Part shown: piece after piece, positions 7,243 to 15,920 of the stretch
How the letters are laid out: every line of letters begins with the position of its first letter
How positions within the stretch are numbered: the stretch's first letter is position 1
Assembly (NCBI GenBank): GCA_022361395.1
Contig: JAKSAX010000452.1
Span: 1-53,182, forward strand
Reading direction: 5' to 3'
Origin: Desulfobacterales bacterium
GTDB lineage: Bacteria > Desulfobacterota > Desulfobacteria > Desulfobacterales > Desulfobacteraceae
DNA: 53,182 nt
Notes under the pieces: model-generated
Seen by the model: the letters and a program-made list of their open reading frames with translations, nothing else
Database searches by the model: none
Told to the model about the DNA's origin: nothing
Made by a program: the position numbers and the translations under genes

Positions 7243-8664
7243 CTACCATCGTGAGGTGATATATTCGTGGGCCTCGCTCATGCTCAGGGGAACCGAGGCG
7301 GCACCGGCCCGGATATAAAAGGATTCCTTGCCGTTTTCCTTGATATATACCGGGCGCTCACCGGGCTTGACTGTGACCCTGCAGACATCCCGGCCTTCCA
7401 AAATCTGGATATCCGTTATGATGAACTTATGGCTCTGCCTGCCCAGGTTCTGGGAAATCATGCTGGAAAGCTTCAGCATGAAACCGTCACGGTTGGGTTT
7501 TCTCTGGAATGACTTATAATCCGCCTCGATCCCCACGGGTTTGCCCTCATCGTTTATACCGATAAACAGGGTGCCTCCCCTGGCATTCATAAAGGCTGAC
7601 ATGGTTTTGATGATAACGGATTCGATGCGCTTATCCGCTTTTCCGGTCTGGATATTCCATCTCAGGGAGGCCTTGAACTCCACCCAGTCGTTCTCCCCCT
7701 GGTCAATGACCTCCTGCCACTCGTCCCTGCTGAAGGGTTTGTTTCCCGATTTTATCCGGCGGATCCTGGATTTGAGCCGGTAGATATAAACGGCAAATCC
7801 GATGCAACCGCCCAGGAGGACGGCAATGGCGCTGATGATCCAATACCTGTACTGGACGATCAGGGGCTGAGGCGTGATGCCCCACTTTCTGTAGAGCTCT
7901 TCAACATCCGCCTTTGTCACTGTCTTTATCCCCTGGTTCAACATGGCCAGCAGGGGGGCATTGCCCTTGGCCACACCGGCCCGCAATTTTTCCGTATACA
8001 GGGTCTGCAATGCCCGGAACCTGGTCAGGGAATCATGCTCTGCCAGGAGGAACAGGGCATTGGGAAAGTCCAGGGCATAGGCCTGTATCTTTCCTGCCAG
8101 GGCACTTTTGACAACCGCCTCGGAGCCGTTGTAGGGTTTAACCTTTACATTGGGATGACGGTCTTCCAAATAGGAAATCACATAATCCTCTTTGATCACG
8201 CCCACCGGTGTTTTATCCGTGAGCCCTGAAATGGATTCAATTTCCATTTCCTGGCGCACGTAAAGGTTGGTTTGAACTTCCATCATGGGGTCGGAGAAGT
8301 CCATGAACGCAGCCCGTTCCTCTGAATGGAACAGGCCGATCATCATATCAGCCTCCCCTGTTTTGACCCGATCAAGGCTCTTGGCCAGGTGGCCGGGGAC
8401 AAAGGTCATCTTCACATTGTTCTTCTCCCCCCACAGTTTCCAGAAATCAATAAGTACCCCGACGGCTTCACCCTTCTGGTTTACATACGAATAAGGCCGG
8501 TAATCCTTATAACAGGCAATGGTAAGTGCTTCAGCCCGGGCTGTGGAAAACAGGACAGCGCCGTAACCGATGAGTATGGCCAGGAGCACCAGAATTATTT
8601 TCAGGCTGTTGGGCACCTGTCCCCTGCTGTTGCCCGGATCCTGACTTGGCTGGATAAATTTCAA
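7243..8664 (-). CDS. Periplasmic solute-binding domain fused through a membrane helix to an AlbA_2/Schlafen domain
   Basis: 473 residues in an unusual order. There is an N-terminal hydrophobic anchor or signal (21-40). A family-3 solute-binding domain follows (46-262; CYKDYRPYSYVNQKGEAVGVLIDFWK, GLFHSEERAAFMDFSDP, GVIKEDYVISYL). One membrane helix lies at 273-295 with a basic cytoplasmic stop (RLKSRIRRIK). The cytoplasmic domain (326-470) is AlbA_2/Schlafen type (WVEFKASLRWN, MSAFMNARGGTLFIGINDEGKPVG), a putative nucleotide- or nucleic-acid-binding fold. The first half is what sensor kinases and diguanylate cyclases use to sense amino acids; here the output would be the AlbA_2 domain. Start is TTG 8664 with GGAA eight bases upstream; no better ATG is seen. 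Function is inferred as a one-protein membrane sensor. Confidence 0.8.
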   Translation of the reverse strand: MKFIQPSQDPGNSRGQVPNSLKIILVLLAILIGYGAVLFSTARAEALTIACYKDYRPYSYVNQKGEAVGVLIDFWKLWGEKNNVKMTFVPGHLAKSLDRVKTGEADMMIGLFHSEERAAFMDFSDPMMEVQTNLYVRQEMEIESISGLTDKTPVGVIKEDYVISYLEDRHPNVKVKPYNGSEAVVKSALAGKIQAYALDFPNALFLLAEHDSLTRFRALQTLYTEKLRAGVAKGNAPLLAMLNQGIKTVTKADVEELYRKWGITPQPLIVQYRYWIISAIAVLLGGCIGFAVYIYRLKSRIRRIKSGNKPFSRDEWQEVIDQGENDWVEFKASLRWNIQTGKADKRIESVIIKTMSAFMNARGGTLFIGINDEGKPVGIEADYKSFQRKPNRDGFMLKLSSMISQNLGRQSHKFIITDIQILEGRDVCRVTVKPGERPVYIKENGKESFYIRAGAASVPLSMSEAHEYITSRW

Positions 8665-8771
8665 TTTTTATATTCCACGGAATGGTTTCAGTTGCGGCCT
8701 TCCGGCCGGAATCTTTTACACACAATTCATATGTGAATTTACCGGGGAAGTCAAGATATCTAGATCCGGGA

Positions 8772-9656
8772 TCAGGGGGCGGCAATCTCCCACAGCGCCG
8801 TTATCTTGGGATTTGCCAGGTTGGTTTTCCGGGTACAGAGCCCGATCTCATAGGGCGGCAGTTCAGGCATTCCGGGCAGGATTTCCATATCCCCTGCCAG
8901 GGGGCTTTTCTCCAATACCAGTTCCGGTACAAGCCCCATGCCGCAGCCCAGGTTGACCAGGGCAATAATGGCCTCGTGCCCGGCCACCCTGGAGTATACA
9001 TTGGGCACCACCTGGTTCCGGGCAAACCAGAGATCCATGCGTTCCCTGCTGAGCCCCCTCTCTGCCAGGATCATGGGGGTTTTTTCCCAGTCTATGATAT
9101 CTCCGCGCCTGTTGCCCTGCCGCACGATAACCCCGGGATACCGTTTCGAGGCGATAAAGACCAGGGGGCTTGTGGCCATGTTCAGCACTTCGATCTGTTT
9201 CAGGCCCTTTCCGGGGAGGGCGGCAATGACGACATCCGCATCCCGGTTTCTGAGCCGGTCCAGGGACTGGGCCGGATCCCCGGTTTCCAGGCGAATCTGT
9301 ACCCGTGGGTGGACGGTCCGGTACCGGGTAATGATGTCCGGCAGGATACTGTAGGCTGCCGTGACCGAACAATAGATGGAAAGCTCCCCCTGGAGTATCT
9401 CATCCTCTGACAACTCCCCCTGGAGGCGCTCCCAGCGCAGCAACACATCTTCGGTATACCGTTTAAAGGCAGTCCCGGCATAGGTCAGTTCCACAGACCG
9501 GTTGTCCCTGATAAACAGCTGCTCCCCCAACTCGGTTTCCAGCCGCTGGATCACCCGGGTCAGGGCGGACGGGGTGATATGACAGGCCTGGCTGGTCCTG
9601 GCAAAATGGAGGGAACCGCTTAAATGGCGGAAAAGCGTTAAAGTGCGGATATCCAT
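8772..9656 (-). CDS. ilvY: IlvY-type LysR-family transcriptional regulator
   Basis: 294 residues. It has an N-terminal winged helix-turn-helix (LHFARTSQACHITPSALTRV, then IQRLETELGEQLFIR) and a LysR co-inducer-binding domain. The sequence, in particular the helix-turn-helix region, and its divergent position next to ilvC identify it as IlvY, the activator of ketol-acid reductoisomerase that in enterobacteria responds to acetolactate/acetohydroxybutyrate. The start at 9656 (MDIRTLTLF) is chosen because AGGAG lies six bases upstream; an in-frame ATG seven codons earlier has no ribosome site. Its own promoter must overlap the operator region at 9703-9768, giving the autorepression usual for LysR pairs. 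Confidence 0.9.
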   Translation of the reverse strand: MDIRTLTLFRHLSGSLHFARTSQACHITPSALTRVIQRLETELGEQLFIRDNRSVELTYAGTAFKRYTEDVLLRWERLQGELSEDEILQGELSIYCSVTAAYSILPDIITRYRTVHPRVQIRLETGDPAQSLDRLRNRDADVVIAALPGKGLKQIEVLNMATSPLVFIASKRYPGVIVRQGNRRGDIIDWEKTPMILAERGLSRERMDLWFARNQVVPNVYSRVAGHEAIIALVNLGCGMGLVPELVLEKSPLAGDMEILPGMPELPPYEIGLCTRKTNLANPKITALWEIAAP

Positions 9657-9702
9657 GCAGGCTCCTGGTTTAATCAATATTTCCAGTAATTTTAATTCAA
9701 AA

Positions 9703-9768
9703 TTGCAATAATCGCAACATAATATTGCAAACGATTCATTTGACGCAATGTTTTTTTTCAGTCATCTT
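9703..9768 (+). promoter_or_regulatory. ilvY-ilvC operator region and ilvC promoter
   Basis: Two imperfect TTGC...GCAA dyads lie between the divergent genes: TTGC 9703-9706 with GCAA 9714-9717, and TTGC 9725-9728 with GCAA 9745-9748. The right half of the second overlaps a -35 box TTGACG (9740-9745), which is followed 17 bp later by a poor -10 CATCTT (9763-9768). A weak -10 with tandem operators, one touching the -35, is the known layout of the E. coli ilvYC promoter, where IlvY bends the DNA in response to inducer. Confidence 0.7.
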
Positions 9769-9815
9769 AAGGAAAAAAAATTTAACGTGAGAATATTACA
9801 CAAAGGAGAGACACC

Positions 9816-11288
9816 ATGGGTTCCAATTATTTTAACACCCTTCCCCTGCGGCTGCAGCTTGAAGAACTTTCCCAGTGCCGGTTCATGGATTCATCGGAAT
9901 TTAACGGGGTCGATGCCCTGAAGGGAAAAAAAATCGTCATCGTGGGCTGCGGCGCCCAGGGGCTTCACCAGGGGTTGAATCTCAGGGACTCCGGCCTGGA
10001 TGTGTCCTATACCCTCAGGCAGGCCGCCATCGAAGAAAAACGCCAGTCCTGGAAAAACGCCGTTGAAAACGGATTTGCCGTGGGGCCTTACGAAGAGATG
10101 CTGCACACAGCCGACCTGGTCATCAACCTGACCCCGGACAAGCAGCATACCAATGTCATTGAATCGGTAATGCCCTTAATGAAAAAGGATGCCTGCCTCT
10201 CCTATTCCCACGGTTTCAACATTGTTGAAGAGGGCATGCAGATAAGAGAAGACCTCACCGTTATCATGGTGGCCCCCAAATCACCCGGCACGGAAGTCCG
10301 TGAGGAGTACAAAAGGGGATTCGGCGTTCCCACCCTCATCGCAGTCCACAGGGAAAACGATCCAAGGGGAGAAGGCCTGGAACTGGCCAAGGCCTATGCC
10401 GCAGGCACCGGCGGCCATAAGGCAGGGGTTCTCCAGTCTTCCTTTGTGGCTGAGGTAAAATCGGATCTCATGGGTGAGCAGACTATCCTCTGCGGTGTTC
10501 TCCAGATGGGTTCCCTGCTGTGCTATGACAAGATGATCGAACAGGGCATTGATGAAGGCTATGCATCCAAACTGGTTCAATACGGGTGGGAAACCGTCAC
10601 CGAAGCCCTGAAACACGGCGGCATCACCAATATGATGGACCGCCTCTCCAATCCGGCCAAAATCAAGGCCTATGACCTGAGTGAACAGATCAGGGAGATC
10701 CTTACCCCCCTGTTCAACAAACATATGGATGACATCATGACCGGCCATTTCTCCAAAACAATGATGGAAGACTGGGCTGCCGATGATGCCAACCTTCTTA
10801 AATGGCGGGCCGAAACCGCGGAAACCCCCTTTGAGGAATCCGTGTCCCAGGACCAGGAGATTCCCGAACAGGAATACTTTGACAACGGCATCCTCATGGT
10901 GGCCATGGTCAAGGCAGGCGTTGAACTGGCATACGACACCATGGTATCTGCCGGGATCATTGAAGAGTCCGCCTATTACGAATCCCTGCATGAGACCCCG
11001 CTGATCGCAAATCTTATTGCCCGGAAGAAACTCTATGAGATGAACGTGGTTATTTCCGATACCGCGGAGTACGGCTGCTACCTCTTTGCCCATAAGGCCG
11101 TTCCCATGCTGGAAGACTTCATGAAAACCATTGACACGGACGTCATCGGAAAAGGCCTTGACCTCACCGACACCGGCTGTGACAATATCCGCCTCATCCA
11201 GGTGAATGAAGCCATCCGCAGCACCTCCGTAGAGGTTGTGGGTAAAAAACTCAGGGGCTATATGGGCGCCATGAAATCCATCCGCTAA
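9816..11288 (+). CDS. ilvC: Ketol-acid reductoisomerase, class II (long form)
   Basis: 490 residues, nearly the same as the enterobacterial enzyme (491) and well above the about 330-residue class I form. It converts acetolactate or acetohydroxybutyrate to the dihydroxy acid in valine/isoleucine synthesis, using NADPH and Mg2+. The Rossmann loop is VIVGCGAQG (41-49). R68, R76 and S78 ([17 protein letters not shown]) match the NADPH-phosphate-binding residues of the E. coli enzyme. The second half contains the duplicated knotted domain ([29 protein letters not shown]-like [20 protein letters not shown]). Start ATG 9816 has AAAGGAG. It is transcribed divergently from ilvY with IlvY operators between, and followed by a strong terminator, so it is monocistronic. 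No other branched-chain biosynthesis gene is in the window. Confidence 0.97.
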   Translation: MGSNYFNTLPLRLQLEELSQCRFMDSSEFNGVDALKGKKIVIVGCGAQGLHQGLNLRDSGLDVSYTLRQAAIEEKRQSWKNAVENGFAVGPYEEMLHTADLVINLTPDKQHTNVIESVMPLMKKDACLSYSHGFNIVEEGMQIREDLTVIMVAPKSPGTEVREEYKRGFGVPTLIAVHRENDPRGEGLELAKAYAAGTGGHKAGVLQSSFVAEVKSDLMGEQTILCGVLQMGSLLCYDKMIEQGIDEGYASKLVQYGWETVTEALKHGGITNMMDRLSNPAKIKAYDLSEQIREILTPLFNKHMDDIMTGHFSKTMMEDWAADDANLLKWRAETAETPFEESVSQDQEIPEQEYFDNGILMVAMVKAGVELAYDTMVSAGIIEESAYYESLHETPLIANLIARKKLYEMNVVISDTAEYGCYLFAHKAVPMLEDFMKTIDTDVIGKGLDLTDTGCDNIRLIQVNEAIRSTSVEVVGKKLRGYMGAMKSIR

Positions 11289-11348
11289 CCCGCTTGCCTC
11301 CTGGGAGGGGGATATGACCATTCCCCCTTTTTGAAAGAGGGTTAGATA

Positions 11349-11380
11349 AATCCGGTGCAGGATCCTGCACCGGATTTTTT
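11349..11380 (+). terminator. Rho-independent terminator of ilvC
   Basis: A perfect 28-base palindrome centred on GATC (arms AATCCGGTGCAG and CTGCACCGGATT, 11349-11376) is followed by TTTT and ATTG. It is a textbook intrinsic terminator 60 bases after the ilvC stop. Confidence 0.92.
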
Positions 11381-11450
11381 ATTGACGGAACGTATAAAAG
11401 AGATGACATTAGGGTTTGTTTTACTCATCAATCTTTGTTAAGGGCTTACT

Positions 11451-11891
11451 ATGAACGTTAAAAACATCCGGGCCGCTGTTAAAAACAGATACAGGATTTC
11501 CACAAAAATGCAGATGAATTTTGAACTGAGTTTCCCTAAAAGTTTAATAGGAAAATGCCGGTTCACAGCAGATAACACCCATGAAATCAGAACGCAGAAA
11601 GTATCCCTGTCAAGTCAAGGGGTTGTTTTCTCGGACACCATACCCCTGAGCTGGTTTACCTCCTCTGTATTTATACCCTGGGAAAAGGTAAAGAGAATTA
11701 CGCGTTTAGATACAACATCCCCTGTTGACGGTATTTCAAACACGGAGTCGTCATCTGTACTTAATAAGCAGCCCTCCGGCATAGGCTACCGCACCCTGCA
11801 CCTCAGTGATCCCCGTGAGATGACAATTGATATACCATGGTCAAAGACATTCACAGATTGCCTGGAAAGGAACAGGCTGTTTGACGTTTAA
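11451..11891 (+). CDS. Hypothetical 146-aa cytoplasmic protein
   Basis: I do not recognise a family. The N-terminus is basic. The middle (KVSLSSQGVVFSDTIPLSWF, then FIPWEKVKRITR) reads like a strand-rich PH-like or bacterial PH domain, with the common V-x-L-S-x-x-G-V pattern and a following I-P-W-E-x-V. It has no signal peptide or membrane segment. Start ATG 11451 has AAGGGCTTACT upstream, a moderate ribosome site. It is isolated between the ilvC terminator and the hairpin at 11921-11964. Real-gene status rests on length, ribosome site and flanking terminators. Confidence 0.6.
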   Translation: MNVKNIRAAVKNRYRISTKMQMNFELSFPKSLIGKCRFTADNTHEIRTQKVSLSSQGVVFSDTIPLSWFTSSVFIPWEKVKRITRLDTTSPVDGISNTESSSVLNKQPSGIGYRTLHLSDPREMTIDIPWSKTFTDCLERNRLFDV

Positions 11892-11920
11892 TCCGGAAAA
11901 AAAGAGAGAGACGCATGGAA

Positions 11921-11964
11921 AATAAAACGGGCCGGAAAAGATTCCCCGGCCTGTTTTATTTTAC
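11921..11964. terminator. Bidirectional terminator between convergent genes
   Basis: AATAAAACGGGCCGG (11921-11935) pairs with CCGGCCTGTTTTATT (11946-11960), with A-rich and T-rich flanks on both sides. It can end transcripts of the 146-aa gene (plus) and of the chemoreceptor (minus). Confidence 0.85.
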
Positions 11965-11978
11965 GTATTTTACACCTG

Positions 11979-13613
11979 CTACAATTTAAACTTCCTGACC
12001 ACCTCATGGAGATGCCCGGCAAGTTCGTTCAACTGACCGGATTTCACACTCAGGTCAGCGGAAGAACCGGACACTTTCACGGCTGACTGGTTCACGTCTC
12101 CGATATCATTTGCCACCTCACCCGCGACCCCCGAACTCTGGGCCACCTGTTCCGCCACTTTATCCAGGCTGACAGAGACTTCCCTTACATTGCCGGCGAT
12201 CTCGTTGGTGGAAGCGGATTGTTCATCCACTGCCGAATCAATGGTTTCCACGATACCATTCACCTCGTTGATCACACCGGTTATCCTGGAGATCCGGTCT
12301 GTGGTTTCTGTCATGGAGTTCTGGATATTGCTGATGCTGTTGCTTATCTCCAGGGTAGCAGTGCCGGTCTGGCTGGCCAGCTCCTTGATTTCATTGGCCA
12401 CCACCCCGAAACCCTTGCCCGCCTCTCCGGCCCGGGCAGCCTCGATGGTGGCGTTCAGGGCCAGGAGATTGGTCTGCTCGGAGATATCGGAAATCGTCTC
12501 TGTGACCTTGGAGATGGATCTGGCCGCATCGCCCAGCTCAGAGACCTTGAGGCTCACCTCCCGTGCCTCTTCCACGGCTGCCCGGGAAATGCCGTGGGCC
12601 TCTTCCGTATTCCTTGAGATATCCGTAATCATGGAAAGCATGCTGCCCGCGGCCTGGGATACCGTGTCCACACTGGAAGAGGCCTGCTCTACGGCAGCGG
12701 AAACAGAATTCATATTGTCGCTCATCTGCTCGGCGGCGGATGCCACGGCATGGGACTTGAGCTGTACGTCATTGGCATTGGCGTTCATGTCGGCGGATGT
12801 ACCGGACAATGTTTCCGACGATTCGGAGAGGCTTGCGGCATTGGCGTTGATATTGGCAAACATTTCGTTCAGGTCATCCACCATTTTATCCAGCTCAGCG
12901 GCAATGATCCCCACCTCATCGCTGGCATTGATACCGGACTTCACGGTAAGATCCCCTGCGCCGACGGCCTGGGCAAAGGTTTTAAGACCGCCGATCTTCC
13001 TGACCACCGTCAACAGCAGGAATATGTAGCATCCCAGGACAATGATCACCACTGCCAGGCTCTCTGCCACATAGGTCTTGAGGCTGACCAGGGTGGCATG
13101 CATGGTAACCTCACTGTCAGCTTCCATATCGTCTGCGATCTTTTCTATAACCCCAAAGGCTTTGAACGCCGGACCGTCGTTGATTTTAACCACCTTGTCG
13201 ATCTCCTGGGGGGACTTCCCCTCCCCGTGCATTTTCACGGAGACCTGAATAGCTGCGATGTATTTTTCAGCCACGGCCCTGATGTCGGCATTGGCCTGTT
13301 TCTCGGCCGGGCTGTCAGCCATTTCTTCAAGCTTGTCAATGGCGTCCATCATCACGGTTTTATTTTTTTCAAACCGGTCCACAAATTTTTCCTGCCCCCG
13401 GAGCACGTGATTCTTGAAGTTATGGATGAAGCCGCCATACCCGAACTGGGACCTGACTTCAGTCAGGAGACGCTGCCGCTTGACTGCCTTTTCCAGGTGA
13501 TCCTGCCACTCCAGTTCCACCCGTCTTAACGAATTAAACTGTATAAAACTGATACCTGCCACAATAACAAGCACAATGGCAGTCAAGAAAACGGTTTTCC
13601 TTTTTACGGTCAT
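11979..13613 (-). CDS. Methyl-accepting chemotaxis protein (four-helix-bundle-like sensor)
   Basis: 544 residues. Membrane helix 1 is at about 8-28. The periplasmic region (30-185) is mostly helical and contains GYGGFIHNFKNHVLRG, a motif common in small helical sensor domains. Membrane helix 2 is at about 186-208. The HAMP domain follows (GLKTFAQAVGAGDLTVKSGI). The long cytoplasmic coiled-coil signalling domain carries the conserved hairpin tip EQTNLLALNATIEAARAGE and GKGFGVVANEIKELA. It would signal through CheW/CheA to the flagellar motor or another output; the ligand is unknown. Start ATG 13613 has AGGAGCGAGG upstream. No che genes are adjacent, so it is an orphan receptor. Confidence 0.93.
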   Translation of the reverse strand: MTVKRKTVFLTAIVLVIVAGISFIQFNSLRRVELEWQDHLEKAVKRQRLLTEVRSQFGYGGFIHNFKNHVLRGQEKFVDRFEKNKTVMMDAIDKLEEMADSPAEKQANADIRAVAEKYIAAIQVSVKMHGEGKSPQEIDKVVKINDGPAFKAFGVIEKIADDMEADSEVTMHATLVSLKTYVAESLAVVIIVLGCYIFLLLTVVRKIGGLKTFAQAVGAGDLTVKSGINASDEVGIIAAELDKMVDDLNEMFANINANAASLSESSETLSGTSADMNANANDVQLKSHAVASAAEQMSDNMNSVSAAVEQASSSVDTVSQAAGSMLSMITDISRNTEEAHGISRAAVEEAREVSLKVSELGDAARSISKVTETISDISEQTNLLALNATIEAARAGEAGKGFGVVANEIKELASQTGTATLEISNSISNIQNSMTETTDRISRITGVINEVNGIVETIDSAVDEQSASTNEIAGNVREVSVSLDKVAEQVAQSSGVAGEVANDIGDVNQSAVKVSGSSADLSVKSGQLNELAGHLHEVVRKFKL

Positions 13614-13774
13614 TGAACCTCGCTCCTGTTCACTTGTTCATGGATGTTTTACGTTCATTTGCAATGATTAAACTTAAACACCATAAGCATGATGGGGTGA
13701 AATCGCAAGTTGTTAAGCGGGATTTAAAGGAAACAAAACAAACTCGTAATATCCTGACAGGTATGCGAAAAGGG

Positions 13775-13807
13775 CGCAGCAGCAAGAATGTCAGTCCTGC
13801 TGCTGCG
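13775..13807 (-). terminator. Terminator-like hairpin after the YAAP/radical SAM operon
   Basis: CGCAGCAGCA (13775-13784) pairs perfectly with TGCTGCTGCG (13798-13807). On the minus strand it is followed by CCCTTTTC. It lies 30 bases beyond the stop of the last operon gene at 13837. Confidence 0.65.
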
Positions 13808-13836
13808 TTGTGGTCAGAGGGTATCCTGTTATGGAT

Positions 13837-14274
13837 TTACCGGGGATAGACAACTTCTCCGGAATCCGCACCGATGACGACATTCTGGCCGAGGTTGGAC
13901 ATCAGGTACCAATAGGGTTCTGTGGTCTGGGGGCTCAGGGGTTTTGAAAGGGCCAGGGAGGTAAACTGGCTGCCCCAGTTGCCCCTGTGAAAAATATCAA
14001 TGGCCGTCTTGTACTCCACCTTATACTCGTTAATTATCTCAAGGCCCAGGGGGCACGGCACAGGTACGGCCTGGGTTACGCCTTTTAACGGCGGGTTCGC
14101 GGCATAATATTCATAGCAGCTGTTTTCGTGGCGGACGGTGTAATCAAAGCCGAGGACATCTTCAGCCTTGGTTGCACCGGGTTTGAGACGGGCTGTCTTC
14201 CTTAACAACCCCTCTACTTTTACGTCGCCGCCGATATTGTCTGTTGCCTGGTCTAAAATCGTCTGCATATCCAT
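13837..14274 (-). CDS. Orphan 145-aa protein at the end of the YAAP/radical SAM operon
   Basis: I do not recognise a family. It has no signal peptide or membrane segment. The N-terminus is helical (MDMQTILDQATDNIGGDVKV). The middle has two Cys and aromatic residues (HENSCYEYYAANPPLKG, VPVPCPLGLEIINEYKVEY). The end is compact (NVVIGADSGEVVYPR). Start ATG 14274 has AAAGGAG nine bases upstream. It follows the radical SAM/SPASM gene by 96 bp and precedes the hairpin at 13775-13807, so it is the last gene of the operon. Its position suggests a role with the modified peptide: a second substrate, a binding partner or a downstream enzyme. It also carries a YAANPP string distantly echoing the YAAP motif of the repeat protein. 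Real gene: likely. Role: unknown. Confidence 0.7.
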   Translation of the reverse strand: MDMQTILDQATDNIGGDVKVEGLLRKTARLKPGATKAEDVLGFDYTVRHENSCYEYYAANPPLKGVTQAVPVPCPLGLEIINEYKVEYKTAIDIFHRGNWGSQFTSLALSKPLSPQTTEPYWYLMSNLGQNVVIGADSGEVVYPR

Positions 14275-14370
14275 GATATGATCTCCTTTAATTTTTTGGT
14301 TAGGGTGACAGTTTAATTCTGATTGTTCTCTAAGGTGCCCTGATCATACGGCCTCCTCACTCTGTTTTCG

Positions 14371-15843
14371 TTATCCCATGCCGGCCTGTTCAAGGATCTG
14401 CCCTGCCTTGTCCGGCCGGCCCAGCTCCTGATAAACAACAGCCAGATCATAGAGGGAATCCCGGCGAAAGGGCGAATCCTGACGGGTTGCCGATTCCAAA
14501 AAACCGATACCCTCCAGTGACCGGCCCTGCCGGTGAAGGCTCAGGCCCAGGCCCTTTAAGGCGTATGCATTCTCAGGGTCCTGTTTCAATATACTCTGGT
14601 TGGCCTGGGCGGCCTGGACAAAATTACCAGCCTGAAAGCTGGTAAACCCATACAGTTCCAGTGCGCTCAGATGGTTGGCATCCAATTCAAGCACCCGCTC
14701 AAGGACAAGGCAGGCAGACTGCCATTCCTGACGGTCTGCAAAAGACCGGGCTGTTGTCATTAAATCATCAGGGTCGTCATACCGGGTTAACCGTTTCCGG
14801 GTGGCCTCCATGACATTGTGATAGGCGCACCAGGGATTGTCGGAATAAATGGAGCCGTTTATGGTCAGGCGGGTGTTGGGACAGCCCCCAAGACAGGTTT
14901 CGCCGTAGGCACACCTGCTGCACAGCCCTTCCAGGTCTGTTTTCCTCATGGACCTTGCCCAGTCAAAGGCACCGGGATCATGCCAGATGTCGTACAGCGG
15001 CCTGGTCTTAATATTTCCTTCAATCATCCCGGAATCCCTGATGGAGGTACATCCCAGGATATCGCCGTTATGGAGGATCCCGAAACTCCTCTTGCCGGCA
15101 TTACAGCCCTGCCAGACCACTTCGGTATCCGATCCCATGCTGAGGCGGCGCACCAGGCCCTCTTTCCGGGTGAAGTATCCCAGACAGTCTGCGGGGAACA
15201 CCTTGATCTTTCCCTCCAGGGTGGTCCTGTGGCAATAGTCCAGCAGATAATCAATGGTTGCCGGATCCACCACAGCCTCACGGTCCTTGGCAAGATTACC
15301 CATGGGAAGGCCGATCTGGATCTGCCAGAGGTCCACCCCGTTCTCCAGCAGAATCGCCTTGATCTCGTCCAGCTGATCAAGGTTGTGCCGGGTGACTGTG
15401 GTGTTTGAGGCACTGGTGTGGCCGGCTTCTTTAAGCACCTTAAAGGCGTTAATCACCTTATCAAAGGCCCCTTTTTTTCTGATGGCGTCATGGGTCTCCC
15501 GGTTGCCGTCAAGGGAGATGGAGATGGTCTCCACCCCGTTTTCCCTTGCGGTTGCCACCATGTCCTCGTCCACCAGCCATCCGTTGGTGATGATATTGGG
15601 TTTAATCCCGTTGCGGCTTAATCTGCCGGCAATCAGGGGCCAGTCCTTCCGGGTCAGGGGTTCCCCACCGGACAGGGTAATCCACCGGAGTCCCACGCGC
15701 TTTAACGCATCACAGAGATCCAGTGCCTCAGCCGTGGTCAACTCATCCGGCAGGGGAGCGGCACAGGCTGACCCGCAGTGGTCGCAGCGCATATTGCACC
15801 CCATGGTTATTTCCCAGACAGCGGTAACAGGTGTAAAATCCAT
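14371..15843 (-). CDS. Radical SAM/SPASM peptide-maturase-type protein with C-terminal TPR repeats
   Basis: 490 residues. The radical SAM core starts at once with C16-x3-C20-x2-C23 (GCNMRCDHC), the 4Fe-4S/SAM motif, and the SAM-binding GGEP (59-62). The SPASM region has further Cys at 247, 265, 308, 311, 317, 321 and 339 (CNAG, GCTSI, CSRCAYGETCLGGC), enough for auxiliary Fe-S clusters, as in AlbA, anSME and other enzymes that modify peptides or proteins. Residues 370-490 are three to four TPR units, which could hold the substrate. Start ATG 15843 has AAAGGAT. It sits directly after the YAAP-repeat gene in the same operon. I infer that it modifies that protein; the chemistry (thioether, C-C crosslink, epimerisation or other) cannot be read from sequence. 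Confidence 0.9.
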   Translation of the reverse strand: MDFTPVTAVWEITMGCNMRCDHCGSACAAPLPDELTTAEALDLCDALKRVGLRWITLSGGEPLTRKDWPLIAGRLSRNGIKPNIITNGWLVDEDMVATARENGVETISISLDGNRETHDAIRKKGAFDKVINAFKVLKEAGHTSASNTTVTRHNLDQLDEIKAILLENGVDLWQIQIGLPMGNLAKDREAVVDPATIDYLLDYCHRTTLEGKIKVFPADCLGYFTRKEGLVRRLSMGSDTEVVWQGCNAGKRSFGILHNGDILGCTSIRDSGMIEGNIKTRPLYDIWHDPGAFDWARSMRKTDLEGLCSRCAYGETCLGGCPNTRLTINGSIYSDNPWCAYHNVMEATRKRLTRYDDPDDLMTTARSFADRQEWQSACLVLERVLELDANHLSALELYGFTSFQAGNFVQAAQANQSILKQDPENAYALKGLGLSLHRQGRSLEGIGFLESATRQDSPFRRDSLYDLAVVYQELGRPDKAGQILEQAGMG

Positions 15844-15874
15844 AATCAGATCCTTTGGTTTGAATAAGTTAAAA

Positions 15875-15913
15875 GCTGCTGCTTCCCCTTACGAATCCAG
15901 CGGAAACAGCAGC
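15875..15913 (-). terminator. Hairpin between the YAAP-repeat gene and the SPASM gene
   Basis: GCTGCTGCTTCC (15875-15886) pairs with GGAAACAGCAGC (15902-15913), 12 bp with one mismatch, starting 8 bases after the precursor-like gene's stop. There is no T-run. Hairpins at this place often protect or partly terminate the upstream message so that the substrate is made in excess over its enzyme. Confidence 0.5.
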
Positions 15914-15920
15914 GGCCTCC

